NCBI GenBank assembly: GCA_037442205.1
Contig: JBBIQS010000072.1
Location: 1 to 41,992, forward strand
Direction: 5' to 3'
From: JBBIQS01 sp037442205
GTDB lineage: Bacteria > Myxococcota > Myxococcia > Myxococcales > UBA5297
DNA: 41,992 bases
Shown here: positions 1-8,083 of the stretch, piece by piece
Layout of the letters: every line of letters begins with the position of its first letter
Numbering within the stretch: position 1 is the first letter of the stretch
Notes under the pieces: generated by a model
Database searches by the model: none
Seen by the model: the letters and a program-made list of their open reading frames with translations, nothing else
What the model was told of the DNA's origin: nothing
Position numbers and translations under genes: made by a program

Positions 1-427
1 GAAGCCGGCCGCGCCCCCTGTCGCTGCCAAGCCGGCCGAGCCCCCGGCTCCGGCCAAGCCCGCCGCGGCCGAGCCTGCCAAGCCCGCCGCCGATCTCGCC
101 TCGCTGGCAAAGCCGCCGGCCCCGCCGGCCAAGCCCGCTGCTCCGCCGGCTGCGCCCGCTCCCAAACCCGCGCCGCAGCCGAAGCCTCCCAAAGTCGAGG
201 CAGCGCCCGATCCCGACGAGGGCGGCACCGGCACCCTGTCCGTCAACTCCACGCCTCCCGGCGCCGCGGTCTTCCTCGACGACGCCAACATCGGCCAGAC
301 GCCGATCGAGATCGACGTCCCCTCCGGCGCCCACAAGGTTCGGGTGATCAACCCCGCCGGCGGGGCCAAGTCGCAGACGGTGCGCGTCAAGCCCAACCAG
401 CCCACCGAGGTCAGCTTCCCGTTCTGA
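1..427 (+). CDS. PEGA-domain protein, C-terminal part (5' end outside window)
   Basis: The reading frame is open from the window edge and ends at the TGA at 425-427. The first 70 or so residues are almost only Pro, Ala and Lys, a flexible linker typical of proteins that span the periplasm or link a kinase to an exported domain. The last 65 residues form a PEGA domain: beta-rich, with the PPGAAVFLDD, IGQTPIEIDVPSG and HKVRVINP segments of that family. PEGA domains are surface or periplasmic beta modules often attached to Ser/Thr kinases or TPR proteins in myxobacteria. What lies upstream of the linker cannot be seen, so the function of the whole protein is unknown. Confidence 0.8.
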   Translation, partial: KPAAPPVAAKPAEPPAPAKPAAAEPAKPAADLASLAKPPAPPAKPAAPPAAPAPKPAPQPKPPKVEAAPDPDEGGTGTLSVNSTPPGAAVFLDDANIGQTPIEIDVPSGAHKVRVINPAGGAKSQTVRVKPNQPTEVSFPF

Positions 428-481
428 TCGGACGGGATTCGCGGGGGCGATCATCTTCTGGCGACGAGAGGCCGCTGAACC

Positions 482-1720
482 ATGTCGACCCGCACCGGCA
501 AGCTGCTGCGCTTCGAAGGGGACCGGGCGCTCCTCGAGACCTCCAAGGAGGCCGCCGAACGCTGCGGCTTCAAGGAAGGCGAGGAGCTGTCTGTCTTTTC
601 CCCCGGTGGCCAGGTGCTGCTGCTGGCCGGGGAGCGCAGCAAGCACGGCTTCTTCGTCGGAAGGCTGGAGACCTTCTCCTCCGCCGAGGTCTTCGGATTC
701 ATCTGCTCGGCCATTCGCTCCGGGACGCTGATCCTGCAGGGCGCGGCATCGCGCCGGCGGATCGGCTTCAGCGATGGCCAGGTGATCTTTGCCGCCAGCT
801 CCGACACCACCGAGCGGCTCGGGCCGGTGCTGCTGCACCACGGGCTCGTCACCCGCGAGCAGCTGCGGGTTTGCGAGGACAAGGTCACCGCCGGGGCCAG
901 GCTCGGTAAGCTCTTGATCGAGCAGGGGTTTTTGACCCCGGCCCAGCTCTATCGCGGCATGCAGCTGCAGGCGAAGGAGATCGTCCTCAACGCCTTCCTC
1001 GAGAACGAGGGCGAGTTCGCCTTCATCGAGGGCGAGACCGGCGAGACCAACCTGGTGAAGCTCGCCGAGCGCACGCGCGACCTGGTGCTGGCCGGGATGA
1101 ACCGCGCCGAGCAGCTGACGCTGCTGCGGCAGAAGTTCCCCGACGCCGCCACCCTCTCGCGCGGCTCCGGGGAGCCGGACGGCCCGGCGCAGACTGCGGC
1201 CTTCGACAAGGTCGACGGGGTGCGCGCGGTGCGCGAGGTGATCTACCTGAGCCGGCTGGGCGAGTTCAGCGCCCTGCAGGCTCTGGACGGGCTGGTTTCG
1301 CGCGGGGCAGTGGCGGTGCAGAAGCCCAAGGGGCAGGTCCCCTCGCGGCCGCCCTACAAGTCGGTCAGCGCCGAGGGCGCCGGGGCGCTGCAGCTCTACA
1401 AGCAGGCCATCCACCGGATTTGCCAGGAGCTCAATGCCGCCGGTGAGCTCCCCAGGCTCGACTCCTTCTTCACCGAGCTCGCCGAAGGCCACCGCAAGCT
1501 CTTCGCCGGGGTGCACATCAAGGGCGGCGAGCTGGACGTGGAGGTGGTGGCCAACAACGGCCAGAAGGTGCACAAGGGGGCGATGGGGCGCGCCATGGCG
1601 CTGGAGGCGCTCGACGCCTTCGTCACCTTCGCCCTGTTCGACGCGCGCAACGTGCTGCCGTCCGCCAAGGCCGCCGAGCTGGCGCGCGAAGTCGGCAAGC
1701 TGGTTCGGGCACACCGATGA
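482..1720 (+). CDS. DUF4388 domain-containing protein
   Basis: A 412-residue cytoplasmic protein with no signal peptide. Residues about 60-190 look like a DUF4388 (PATAN-like) domain: a GRLETFSSAEVFGFICSA-like start, a GTLILQG strand and an IGFSDGQVIFAAS strand. Two helical repeats follow (LGPVLLHHGLVTREQL and LGKLLIEQGFLTPAQL), then an ENEGEFAFIEGE strand. The C-terminal 130 residues form a separate domain I do not recognise. DUF4388 proteins are common in myxobacteria and cyanobacteria, often as signalling adaptors near response regulators. The stop overlaps the pyrF start (ATGA at 1717-1720), so the two are probably translated from one message. No enzymatic motif is visible. Confidence 0.75.
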   Translation: MSTRTGKLLRFEGDRALLETSKEAAERCGFKEGEELSVFSPGGQVLLLAGERSKHGFFVGRLETFSSAEVFGFICSAIRSGTLILQGAASRRRIGFSDGQVIFAASSDTTERLGPVLLHHGLVTREQLRVCEDKVTAGARLGKLLIEQGFLTPAQLYRGMQLQAKEIVLNAFLENEGEFAFIEGETGETNLVKLAERTRDLVLAGMNRAEQLTLLRQKFPDAATLSRGSGEPDGPAQTAAFDKVDGVRAVREVIYLSRLGEFSALQALDGLVSRGAVAVQKPKGQVPSRPPYKSVSAEGAGALQLYKQAIHRICQELNAAGELPRLDSFFTELAEGHRKLFAGVHIKGGELDVEVVANNGQKVHKGAMGRAMALEALDAFVTFALFDARNVLPSAKAAELAREVGKLVRAHR

Positions 1721-2460
1721 GCCCCCGCGATCCCGGTGCGGCGGCGCTGGCGGTGGCGCTCGACCTGGAGCCGCAGGCCGCGCTCGAGCTCGGGGGCCGG
1801 CTGGCGCGGGAGGTCGGCTATCTCAAGGTCGGGCTGTCGCTGTTCGTCGGCGAAGGGCCCCCGGTCGTCCGCGCGCTGCTGGCTCAGGGCGCTCGCGTCT
1901 TCCTGGACCTCAAGCTTCACGACATCCCCAACACCGTCGAGCTGGCCGCGCGGGCCGCCGGGGCGCTGGGCGTGGAGCTGATGACCGTCCACGCCGCCGG
2001 CGGCGAGGCGATGGTGCGCGCGGCGGTCAAGGGCAGCGCCGAAGGCGCCGCGAAGGCGGGCAAGAGCGCGCCCAAGGTGCTGGCGGTCACCGTGCTCACC
2101 AGCCTCGACTCGGCGGCGCTCGATTCGATCGGGCTGGCCGGGCCTCCGCTGTCGGCGGTGCGGCGGCTGGCCAGGCTGGCGGTGTCGGCGGGAGCCCACG
2201 GGCTCGTTTGCTCCCCGCGCGAGGCCGAGGGAGTGCGCCAGGAGGTCGGAGCTGGCCCGCTCATCGTGACTCCGGGCATCCGGCCTGCGGGCGCGGCGGA
2301 CAACGACCAGGCCCGGGCGGAGACGCCCGAGGCGGCGATCCGAGCGGGCGCCGATGTCCTGGTCGTCGGCCGACCGATCCTGCAGGCGGCAGATCCGGTG
2401 CAGGCAGCTCGGCAGCTGGCACAGTCGATCGGCCGTGCGCTCGCGGCGCGGGCCCCTTAG
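1717..2460 (+). CDS. pyrF: Orotidine 5'-phosphate decarboxylase
   Basis: Decarboxylates OMP to UMP, the last step of de novo pyrimidine synthesis, in the cytoplasm. The 247-residue length fits the family. The signature DLKLHDIPNTV holds the catalytic Asp64-Lys66-Asp69 set. The phosphate-binding end is recognisable in TPGIRP and in the C-terminal GADVLVVGRPI motif, preceded by DNDQARAETPEAAI. It starts inside the stop codon of the DUF4388 gene (4-bp overlap), which suggests translational coupling. No other pyrimidine gene is nearby. The stop is followed after 38 bp by an ECF sigma factor gene. Confidence 0.95.
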   Translation: MSPRDPGAAALAVALDLEPQAALELGGRLAREVGYLKVGLSLFVGEGPPVVRALLAQGARVFLDLKLHDIPNTVELAARAAGALGVELMTVHAAGGEAMVRAAVKGSAEGAAKAGKSAPKVLAVTVLTSLDSAALDSIGLAGPPLSAVRRLARLAVSAGAHGLVCSPREAEGVRQEVGAGPLIVTPGIRPAGAADNDQARAETPEAAIRAGADVLVVGRPILQAADPVQAARQLAQSIGRALAARAP

Positions 2461-2498
2461 AATCCGCGCTTTCCGCTCCGGGTTGAGGCTCTACGGCG

Positions 2499-3332
2499 AT
2501 GGCAGAGAACCCAGTCGAGATGGCAGATGGCCAGCTGGTGGAAGCAGCCCGGGCCGGCGATCCCCAGGCGCTCGAGAAGCTGCTCGAGCGCTACCAGACC
2601 AAGGTCTACCGCTTCGGGATGAAGATGTGCGGCGATCCCGAGGACGCCAAGGACGTGCTGCAGGAGACTCTGCTGGCGGTGGCCCGCGGGGTGCGCGACT
2701 TCCGCGGCGGCTCGTCGGTCTCGACCTGGCTGTACACCATCGCCCGCAGCTTCTGCATCAAGAAGCGCCGCCGCAGCAAGTTCGCCCCCGAGCACGAGGA
2801 GTCCCTGGAGGGCGGTGCCGAGGCGGTGACCCGAGCAGTGCCGGATCTCTCCCGCGGCCCCGACGATCAGCTCGCCGCCCGGCAGGTGGAGCAGGTGCTG
2901 GAGAGCGCCATCGCCTCGCTCGAGCCGATGTACCGCGACGTGATGGTGCTGCGGGACGTGGAGGGGCTGTCGGCGCCCGAGGTGGCCGAGGTGCTTGGGC
3001 TGTCGGTGGAGGCGGTCAAGAGCCGGCTGCACCGGGCCCGGCTGGCGGTGCGCGCCCAGGTCGCCCCGGTGCTCGGGGTCGGCGCCGAGCCCTCGGGTCC
3101 GACCTGCCCCGACGTGGTGGAGATGCTCTCCAAGCATCTGGAGGGCGAGATCAGCTCCGACCTGTGCGCGCGCATGGAGGCGCACCTGCAGGGCTGCCAC
3201 CGTTGCTCCGACGCCTGCGACTCGCTGCGCAAGACGCTGGCGATGTGCCGCGCCAGCCCGGCGCCACGCCTTCCCGGCTCGGTGCAGATCACCGTCAAGA
3301 AGGCCATCCAGGCCTTCTTGCCAAAGCGCTAG
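2499..3332 (+). CDS. ECF sigma factor with fused C-terminal zinc-finger (anti-sigma-like) domain
   Basis: A 277-residue protein. Residues about 20-95 are sigma region 2 (KLLERYQTKVYRFGMKMC, DVLQETLLAV, STWLYTIARS). Residues about 130-185 are region 4, with the helix-turn-helix LSAPEVAEVLGLSVEAVKSRL. Instead of ending there, the protein continues about 80 residues and carries CPDVVEMLSKHLEGE followed by HLQGCHRCSDAC. That is the H-x3-C-x2-C pattern of zf-HC2 anti-sigma domains. The sigma factor may therefore carry its own inhibitory or redox/metal-sensing module, an inference from known fused ECF groups. ATG at 2499 is used; an internal ATG at 2520 is also possible. A lipoprotein gene follows 61 bp downstream and could be a target. 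Confidence 0.85.
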   Translation: MAENPVEMADGQLVEAARAGDPQALEKLLERYQTKVYRFGMKMCGDPEDAKDVLQETLLAVARGVRDFRGGSSVSTWLYTIARSFCIKKRRRSKFAPEHEESLEGGAEAVTRAVPDLSRGPDDQLAARQVEQVLESAIASLEPMYRDVMVLRDVEGLSAPEVAEVLGLSVEAVKSRLHRARLAVRAQVAPVLGVGAEPSGPTCPDVVEMLSKHLEGEISSDLCARMEAHLQGCHRCSDACDSLRKTLAMCRASPAPRLPGSVQITVKKAIQAFLPKR

Positions 3333-3393
3333 ACATCTCCAAGAGCGATCCGCGCCTGGCGCCGATCGCCGCACTCCAGAGGATGGAGACCCG

Positions 3394-3948
3394 ATGAAGT
3401 GGCTGGCGTTGGCAGTGGCCGCGGCGGCGTTCGGATTGGCGGTTTCCTCCGGCTGCGGAGCGCTCCGCGACATCCCCGACGCCGGACCCGCCGTCTGGCC
3501 GGACGTGGGACCGGAGTACTACTTCGGCGGCTGCGTCCCCGACGCCGGCGCCTGCGCTCCCGAGGTCCTGAGCTGTGCCATCGACCAGCTGCAGAGCGAG
3601 CACGCGATGTGCGTCGAGGACTACGACTGCGAGCGGGTGCGGCTGACCGCCCCGTGCACTGAGTTGTGCGAGCCGCAGGTGGTCTACGCCGACGACGCGG
3701 TGGACTTCTCCGACCAGGCCAGCCTGCTGATCAGCCGCTTCTGCGGCCAGCCGAGCTGCGCTCCGCGGGCCCCGAAGCCGTGCCCCGAGGTCCCGGGGGC
3801 GCCGGCCTGCCTGAACGGCGCCTGCGCCTGGAAGGCGGACCCCTCCGACGCTGGCGACGCCGGAGCCCCCGATGCCGCGGGCTTCGACGCGGGAGGCTCC
3901 GGCGACGCCGGTTCCCCGGATGCCGCAGGAGCCGACGCCGGCCTCTGA
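3394..3948 (+). CDS. Cys-rich lipoprotein with Asp-Ala-Gly-rich tail
   Basis: A 184-residue exported protein. The N-terminus (MKWLALAVAAAAFGLAVSSGC) is a signal peptide ending in an imperfect lipobox (SSGC), so Cys21 is probably lipidated. The mature part has about 16 cysteines, including CAIDQ, CVEDYDC, CTELC and a CLNGAC segment, suggesting a disulfide-stabilised periplasmic or surface domain. The last 35 residues are low-complexity repeats of Asp, Ala and Gly (DAGDAGAPDAAG), a style common in myxobacterial secreted proteins. The ATG at 3394 is chosen because the signal peptide starts there. It follows the fused ECF sigma factor by 61 bp and may share its transcript. No function is recognised. 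Confidence 0.8.
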   Translation: MKWLALAVAAAAFGLAVSSGCGALRDIPDAGPAVWPDVGPEYYFGGCVPDAGACAPEVLSCAIDQLQSEHAMCVEDYDCERVRLTAPCTELCEPQVVYADDAVDFSDQASLLISRFCGQPSCAPRAPKPCPEVPGAPACLNGACAWKADPSDAGDAGAPDAAGFDAGGSGDAGSPDAAGADAGL

Positions 3949-3962
3949 GCGAGGAGCCGCGG

Positions 3963-4397
3963 CTACTCCGTCTCCTCGTCCGCCTCCGCCAGCCTGTCGC
4001 CGACGAACTCGTACATCCCCACCACGTCCACCTCGCGGCCGTCCTCGAGCCGGTTGGCGATCATGGTCAGCGGGAAGAAGAGCAGCGAGGTCTCCTGGTA
4101 GCGCAGGGCGGGCTCACTGCCGTCCTCGTCCTCCACCGAGACCCAGTGCAGCCCGTCGACGTTCTTTTCCAGCACCTTCCCGAAGGCGGCGCCCAGGCTC
4201 TGCAGCTCCTCCGACTGCTCGGCGGCCACCGCCTGCAGGTCGATGAGCGACTGGATTCGGTCGAGATCGGAGAGCGACTGGTCGAGCTGGGCGCCCTCCA
4301 GGTGCTGGCGCACCAGCTGGTCGGCGAGCCTGACCCGCTCTGCGAGCTGGCCCGCGTCTTGGGCGGAGTGGGGGAGGATGGTCGTTTCGGCGGTCAC
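3963..4397 (-). CDS. DUF3806-like protein
   Basis: The frame is open further upstream, but the GTG at 4397 is preceded by GAGG at a 6-nt spacing and begins the conserved-looking part, giving 144 residues. The N-terminal half is helical with repeated Gln and Leu (SLIDLQAVAAEQSEELQSLG). The C-terminal half reads GLHWVSVEDEDGSEPALRY, then LLFFPLTMIANRLEDGREVDV. That matches my memory of DUF3806: a domain with an acidic VEDE stretch, a hydrophobic FP.TMI strand and a terminal EVDV helix. No signal peptide and no catalytic motif are visible. It is convergent with the lipoprotein gene, 14 bp apart. Family assignment is moderate; the function is unknown. Confidence 0.65.
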   Translation of the reverse strand: MTAETTILPHSAQDAGQLAERVRLADQLVRQHLEGAQLDQSLSDLDRIQSLIDLQAVAAEQSEELQSLGAAFGKVLEKNVDGLHWVSVEDEDGSEPALRYQETSLLFFPLTMIANRLEDGREVDVVGMYEFVGDRLAEADEETE

Positions 4398-4707
4398 GGC
4401 AGGCCTCGAGGCGCGCAGATGAGGAGTTCCATGGAGAGGTCTTCGGCGGGACGAAAGAAGTCGTTCTGAGGGCTCTTCGACACGGTGGGGCCAAAGCTCG
4501 AGCGTGAATCTCCGTGCTGCTTCGCCCTGGCTTCGCAAGGCAGGAGTTGGACTGGTCGGTCGATGAGCAAGGAGGCCTTCGGATATCACAGCCGATGTTG
4601 AAGGGAAATCTGCCGCCGCCCGGTCGTGGCCTTCAGGCGATGCGAGCCGATAGCAGCCGGCTCGCAGATCCACCGGGCCGCCGAGCGGCAGTCGGCTTGG
4701 TCGGAGC
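4398..4707. other. Gene-free stretch between the DUF3806-like and MFS genes
   Basis: About 310 bp on the 5' side of the DUF3806-like gene and the 3' side of the MFS gene. No convincing coding frame is seen; the open frames lack ribosome binding sites and protein-like composition. It holds one inverted repeat, GCGAGCC/GGCTCGC (4642-4648 and 4659-4665, 10-nt loop), which could form a hairpin after the MFS transcript but has no T-run. A promoter for the DUF3806-like gene must lie here but no clear -35/-10 pair stands out. Confidence 0.5.
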
Positions 4708-5901
4708 TCAAGGCTTGGCCGAAGCCTCGACCGCGGGCTCTGGCAGCGGCTCCGGCGAGCGCAGCCCGCCCACCGCCAGCGCCGCCACCGCCATCGCCCC
4801 CGCCGCCGAGAAGTAGGGCGCCGCCTGGTGGTAGTCGAAGAGCAGCCCGGCCAGCACCGGGCCAGTGGCCCGCGCCGCCGAGGACATCGACTGGCCCAAT
4901 CCCAGCGTCCCGCCCTGGGTCTGGGCGCTGGCCGCCTGCGACAGCATCGCGCTCAGCGACGGGCTGACGAAAGCCTGGCCCACCGACATCACCCCCAGCG
5001 CCACCATGGCCGTGGACAGCGAGGGCATCAGCGGCAGCATCGCCAGCCCGGTCCCCATCAGCAGCGAGCCGGCGATCGCCATCTTCCGCTCGCCGAGCCT
5101 GGGCGCCAGCCGCCCCACCAGCCCGCCCTGGACCAGGGCCATCAGCACTCCGGAGAAGGTGAAGACCAGTCCCAGTCCCTTGGGGTTCAGGTTGAAGCGC
5201 TGCTCGCCGAGCAGGGCGAAGGTCACCTCCATCGCCACCAGCGCGATGGTCGACAGGAAGGTGGCCACCACGATCCGCCCGATGGCCGGATGGTGCAGGG
5301 CGCCGAGGAAGGCCCCAAAGCCGATCGGAACCTGCGAGTGGCGGGCGGGGCCAGCCCCGCGGGACTCGGGGAGCTTGAAGTAGGCGAACACCAGGTTCAT
5401 CGCCGCCAGCCCGCCGCTGACGAAGGCCGAGTGGCCGAAGCCGAAGGGGGCCAGCGCGGCGCCCAGGGCGGGGCCGAGCACGAAGCCCATCCCGATCGAC
5501 GCCCCTAGCAGGCCCATGTACTTTGCGCGCTCCTTGGGCTCGACCAGGTCGGCGATGTAGGCCTGGGCGGTGGAGATGCTGCCGCCGAAGATGCCGGCGA
5601 AGGCGCGGGCCACGGCCAAGAACAGCAGCGACTGGGCCATGCCGGAGAGGGTCAGCGAGATCGCCGAGCCGGCCAGGCTCGCCAGCAACACCGGGCGGCG
5701 CCCGAAGCGGTCGGAGAGCCGGCCCAAGAGCGGAGCCCCCAGAAACTGCATCGCCGAGTAGGCGGCCATCACCGCGCCGACTCCGGCGCCCTTGGAGCCG
5801 AACTTCTCGGCGAAGAAGGGCAGCGTCGGCAGGATGATGCCGAAGCCCAGGATGTCGACGAAGACGGTCAGGTAGAGGATGACCAGGGATGAGCGGCGCA
5901 T
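4708..5901 (-). CDS. MFS transporter, TetA/multidrug-type proton antiporter
   Basis: A 397-residue inner-membrane protein with about 12 predicted membrane segments. It opens with LVILYLTVFVDILGFGIILPTLPFF, the TM1 signature of the tetracycline/multidrug exporter branch. Between TM2 and TM3 it has GRLSDRFGRRPVLL, the MFS motif A. A second cytoplasmic-loop copy is degenerate (GRLAPRLGERKMAI). The family exports drugs or metabolites in exchange for protons; the substrate here is unknown. The frame is open upstream to 6111, but the ATG at 5901 has GAGG five bases ahead and starts just before TM1, so it is preferred. The gene is divergent from the HEAT-repeat gene, with about 208 bp between starts. 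Confidence 0.9.
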   Translation of the reverse strand: MRRSSLVILYLTVFVDILGFGIILPTLPFFAEKFGSKGAGVGAVMAAYSAMQFLGAPLLGRLSDRFGRRPVLLASLAGSAISLTLSGMAQSLLFLAVARAFAGIFGGSISTAQAYIADLVEPKERAKYMGLLGASIGMGFVLGPALGAALAPFGFGHSAFVSGGLAAMNLVFAYFKLPESRGAGPARHSQVPIGFGAFLGALHHPAIGRIVVATFLSTIALVAMEVTFALLGEQRFNLNPKGLGLVFTFSGVLMALVQGGLVGRLAPRLGERKMAIAGSLLMGTGLAMLPLMPSLSTAMVALGVMSVGQAFVSPSLSAMLSQAASAQTQGGTLGLGQSMSSAARATGPVLAGLLFDYHQAAPYFSAAGAMAVAALAVGGLRSPEPLPEPAVEASAKP

Positions 5902-6109
5902 TCGTTCCTCGAGGGAGGCGCTCGCTGCGGGAGCGCCACTAGACCCGCCTGGTGTCCTGCCAGGGAGAGGCGGGCTTGGGCCTGGGCGTCTTGGCCGGTT
6001 GGATGCTAGCAAAACCCTTTGGTTTCGCTCGCCTTTCCTCCGGTATGGGGGGCGTTCGGGCGGGCAATTTGGGCGCCCGGTGCCGGGCTGGGCCGTGCTA
6101 GAGAGGGCC

Positions 6110-6979
6110 ATGCACTTTCTCCTGACTTTCCTGTTGCTGGCCTCCTCCCCTGTGAGCCCGGCGGATCAGCGAGCGGTCGAAGCGCGGTTGGCGAAGGGGG
6201 CTCGCGAGATGACGCCGGCGTCCCTCGAGCTGGGCGACTCCCCGGACTGTGCGCCCTACCACTTCCTCGTCTTCCGGGACGCGCACTCGGGCGAGCGCTC
6301 GGGCGCTGCGGTGGCGGGCGAGGACGTGGTGCTCGCCAACGATCCGGAGGGCCTGGCGCGCTTCTTCGTGCGCACCCGCTTCTTCGAGGGGCGCGGGGCC
6401 CGGGAGGCGCTCGAGGTCTGGCGGGCGCTCGCCCAGGTCGGGAAGATCCTCGGGACCGAGGAGCTGTCGGCCGTGCCCGAGGACGAGCGCAAGGTCGTGC
6501 ACCTGCCGAAGCTGGAGCCGACCGCTTCTGGCCGGCGGGTGATCGGCTTCCTCAAGCAGGGCGAGCAGGTCTACCGGCTGGCGCTGGAGATCTCTGCGGA
6601 GCGAGTCGAGTCGCGGCTGACGACCCTCGGCGAGCTGATGGGGCGGGACGAGGTGGCCGAGGCGGCTCGGGCGCTGCAGTCCAAGGACGAGATCGTGCGC
6701 GCCGCCGCGGCCTTGGAGCTGGGCGGCTCCGACGACAAGCGCGCCATCGCCGGCCTGATGGCGGCGCTGGGCGACGAGTCCGAGGAGGTGCGCGCGGTCG
6801 CCGCCGAGTCGCTGGGGCGAGTGATCCGCCGCGCGCCGAGCCACAAGAACAGCGTGCGGCCGGCGCTGGAGAAGGCGCGAATCAAGGAGAAGTCCGAGCG
6901 GGCGCGCAAGTCCATCGAGGAGGCGCTCGCCGGAGAGAAGGGCCCGGGGCCGTCGCCGAAAGGCCCGCGTAATCCCTGA
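6110..6979 (+). CDS. Exported HEAT-repeat protein
   Basis: A 289-residue protein starting MHFLLTFLLLASSPVSP, a signal peptide. The middle part is mixed alpha/beta without recognised motifs. Residues about 185-280 contain HEAT-like helical repeats: EIVRAAAALELGGSDDKRAIAGL, then MAALGDESEEVRAVAAESLG, the PBS-lyase/HEAT_2 pattern in which Arg and Ala-Ala lie in the second helix. HEAT repeats are protein-binding scaffolds, so a periplasmic interaction role is likely (inference). The ATG at 6110 is chosen over upstream in-frame starts because the signal peptide starts there. The methyltransferase gene follows 16 bp downstream, probably in the same operon. Confidence 0.75.
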   Translation: MHFLLTFLLLASSPVSPADQRAVEARLAKGAREMTPASLELGDSPDCAPYHFLVFRDAHSGERSGAAVAGEDVVLANDPEGLARFFVRTRFFEGRGAREALEVWRALAQVGKILGTEELSAVPEDERKVVHLPKLEPTASGRRVIGFLKQGEQVYRLALEISAERVESRLTTLGELMGRDEVAEAARALQSKDEIVRAAAALELGGSDDKRAIAGLMAALGDESEEVRAVAAESLGRVIRRAPSHKNSVRPALEKARIKEKSERARKSIEEALAGEKGPGPSPKGPRNP

Positions 6980-6995
6980 GCTTTTCGGAGCGAGC

Positions 6996-8006
6996 GTGGA
7001 GCTGGCAGAACGGATCGCCGCGGCAGTCGAAGCCCGCCTGAGTCTGCTCGACCCCAAGCACCAGGGGGCGCTGCGGCTCTTCAATGGCTTCTTTGAAGGC
7101 CATCCGGCGCTGGCGCTCGATCTCTACGGGCGCACGCTGGTCATCCACGACTATTCGGAGTCGGTGGAGGGAGATGAGTCCGCGGCGAAGACCGCCTGCC
7201 AGGTGGCGGAGGCGAAGCTGCCGTTCGTGAGGGCGGCGCTCTGGAAGGTCCGCTCGGCCCGGCAGCCGGAGCAGCGCAACGGCAGGCTGTTGCTGGGGAC
7301 GGCCGCCGAGCTCGACCGGAAGGTCGTCGAACACGGAGTGCGCTACGCCCTCGAGCTGTCGCGGCATCAGGACGCCACTCTCTATCTCGACACGCGGAAC
7401 CTGCGGGCCTGGGCCAAGGCGCAGCTCGCCGGGCAGCGGGTGCTCAACACCTTCGCCTACACCGGCAGCCTGGGAGTCGCGGCGCAGGCGGCCCCGGCGA
7501 GCGAGGTGGTGCAGGTCGATCTAAACCGCTCGTACCTGAACCTGGCCAAGGCGAGCTACGCGCTCAACGGCTTCGGGGTGAAGCGCGCCGACTTCCGGGT
7601 CGGCGACTTCTTCGACGAGAGCTCGCGGCTGAAGAAGGAGGGGCGGCTGTTTGACTGCGTCTTTCTTGATCCGCCGTTCTTCTCGCAGACGCAGAAGGGC
7701 AGGGTGGACCAGGAGGCGAGTCCGGAGCGGCTGATCAACAAGGTCCGGCCGCTGATCGCCGACGGAGGGCGGCTGGTGGCGGTGAACAACGCGCTCTTCC
7801 TCTCCGGCAAGGAGTACCTGGCGCGGCTGGAGGCGCTCTGCTCAGACGGCTTCATGGCGGTCGAGGAGCTGATCCCGGTGGCCGAGGACTTCGTCGGCCG
7901 CTCGATCGAGGGCGCGCCATCGCTGCCGGCCGACCCGGCGCCGTTCAACCACTCCACCAAGATCGCGGTGCTGCGGGTGCGCCGGCGCGACGGCAGGCGA
8001 GATTGA
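6996..8006 (+). CDS. Class I SAM-dependent methyltransferase, RlmI-like (COG1092 type)
   Basis: A 336-residue cytoplasmic enzyme, with GTG start preceded by GGAG. The catalytic domain begins near residue 130 with YLDTRNLRAWA, followed by the SAM-binding strand and loop VLNTFAYTGSLGVAAQ. The acidic residue of motif II is in VVQVDLNRSYLNLAK, and the catalytic-loop motif is VFLDPPFFS. This arrangement is that of the 23S rRNA cytosine methyltransferase RlmI and relatives. The protein is shorter than E. coli RlmI (about 396 residues). Its N-terminus (LFNGFFEGHPALALDLYGRTLVI) matches the pre-catalytic domain, but a full PUA domain is not evident, so the exact RNA target is uncertain. Confidence 0.85.
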   Translation: MELAERIAAAVEARLSLLDPKHQGALRLFNGFFEGHPALALDLYGRTLVIHDYSESVEGDESAAKTACQVAEAKLPFVRAALWKVRSARQPEQRNGRLLLGTAAELDRKVVEHGVRYALELSRHQDATLYLDTRNLRAWAKAQLAGQRVLNTFAYTGSLGVAAQAAPASEVVQVDLNRSYLNLAKASYALNGFGVKRADFRVGDFFDESSRLKKEGRLFDCVFLDPPFFSQTQKGRVDQEASPERLINKVRPLIADGGRLVAVNNALFLSGKEYLARLEALCSDGFMAVEELIPVAEDFVGRSIEGAPSLPADPAPFNHSTKIAVLRVRRRDGRRD

Positions 8007-8083
8007 AATCCCGCCTCGGGAGCGCGCCCGCCCGCTTCAGCTAACGGTTGGCATAGCATGGTGGTCGCTTCTCGGAGGTCCAC

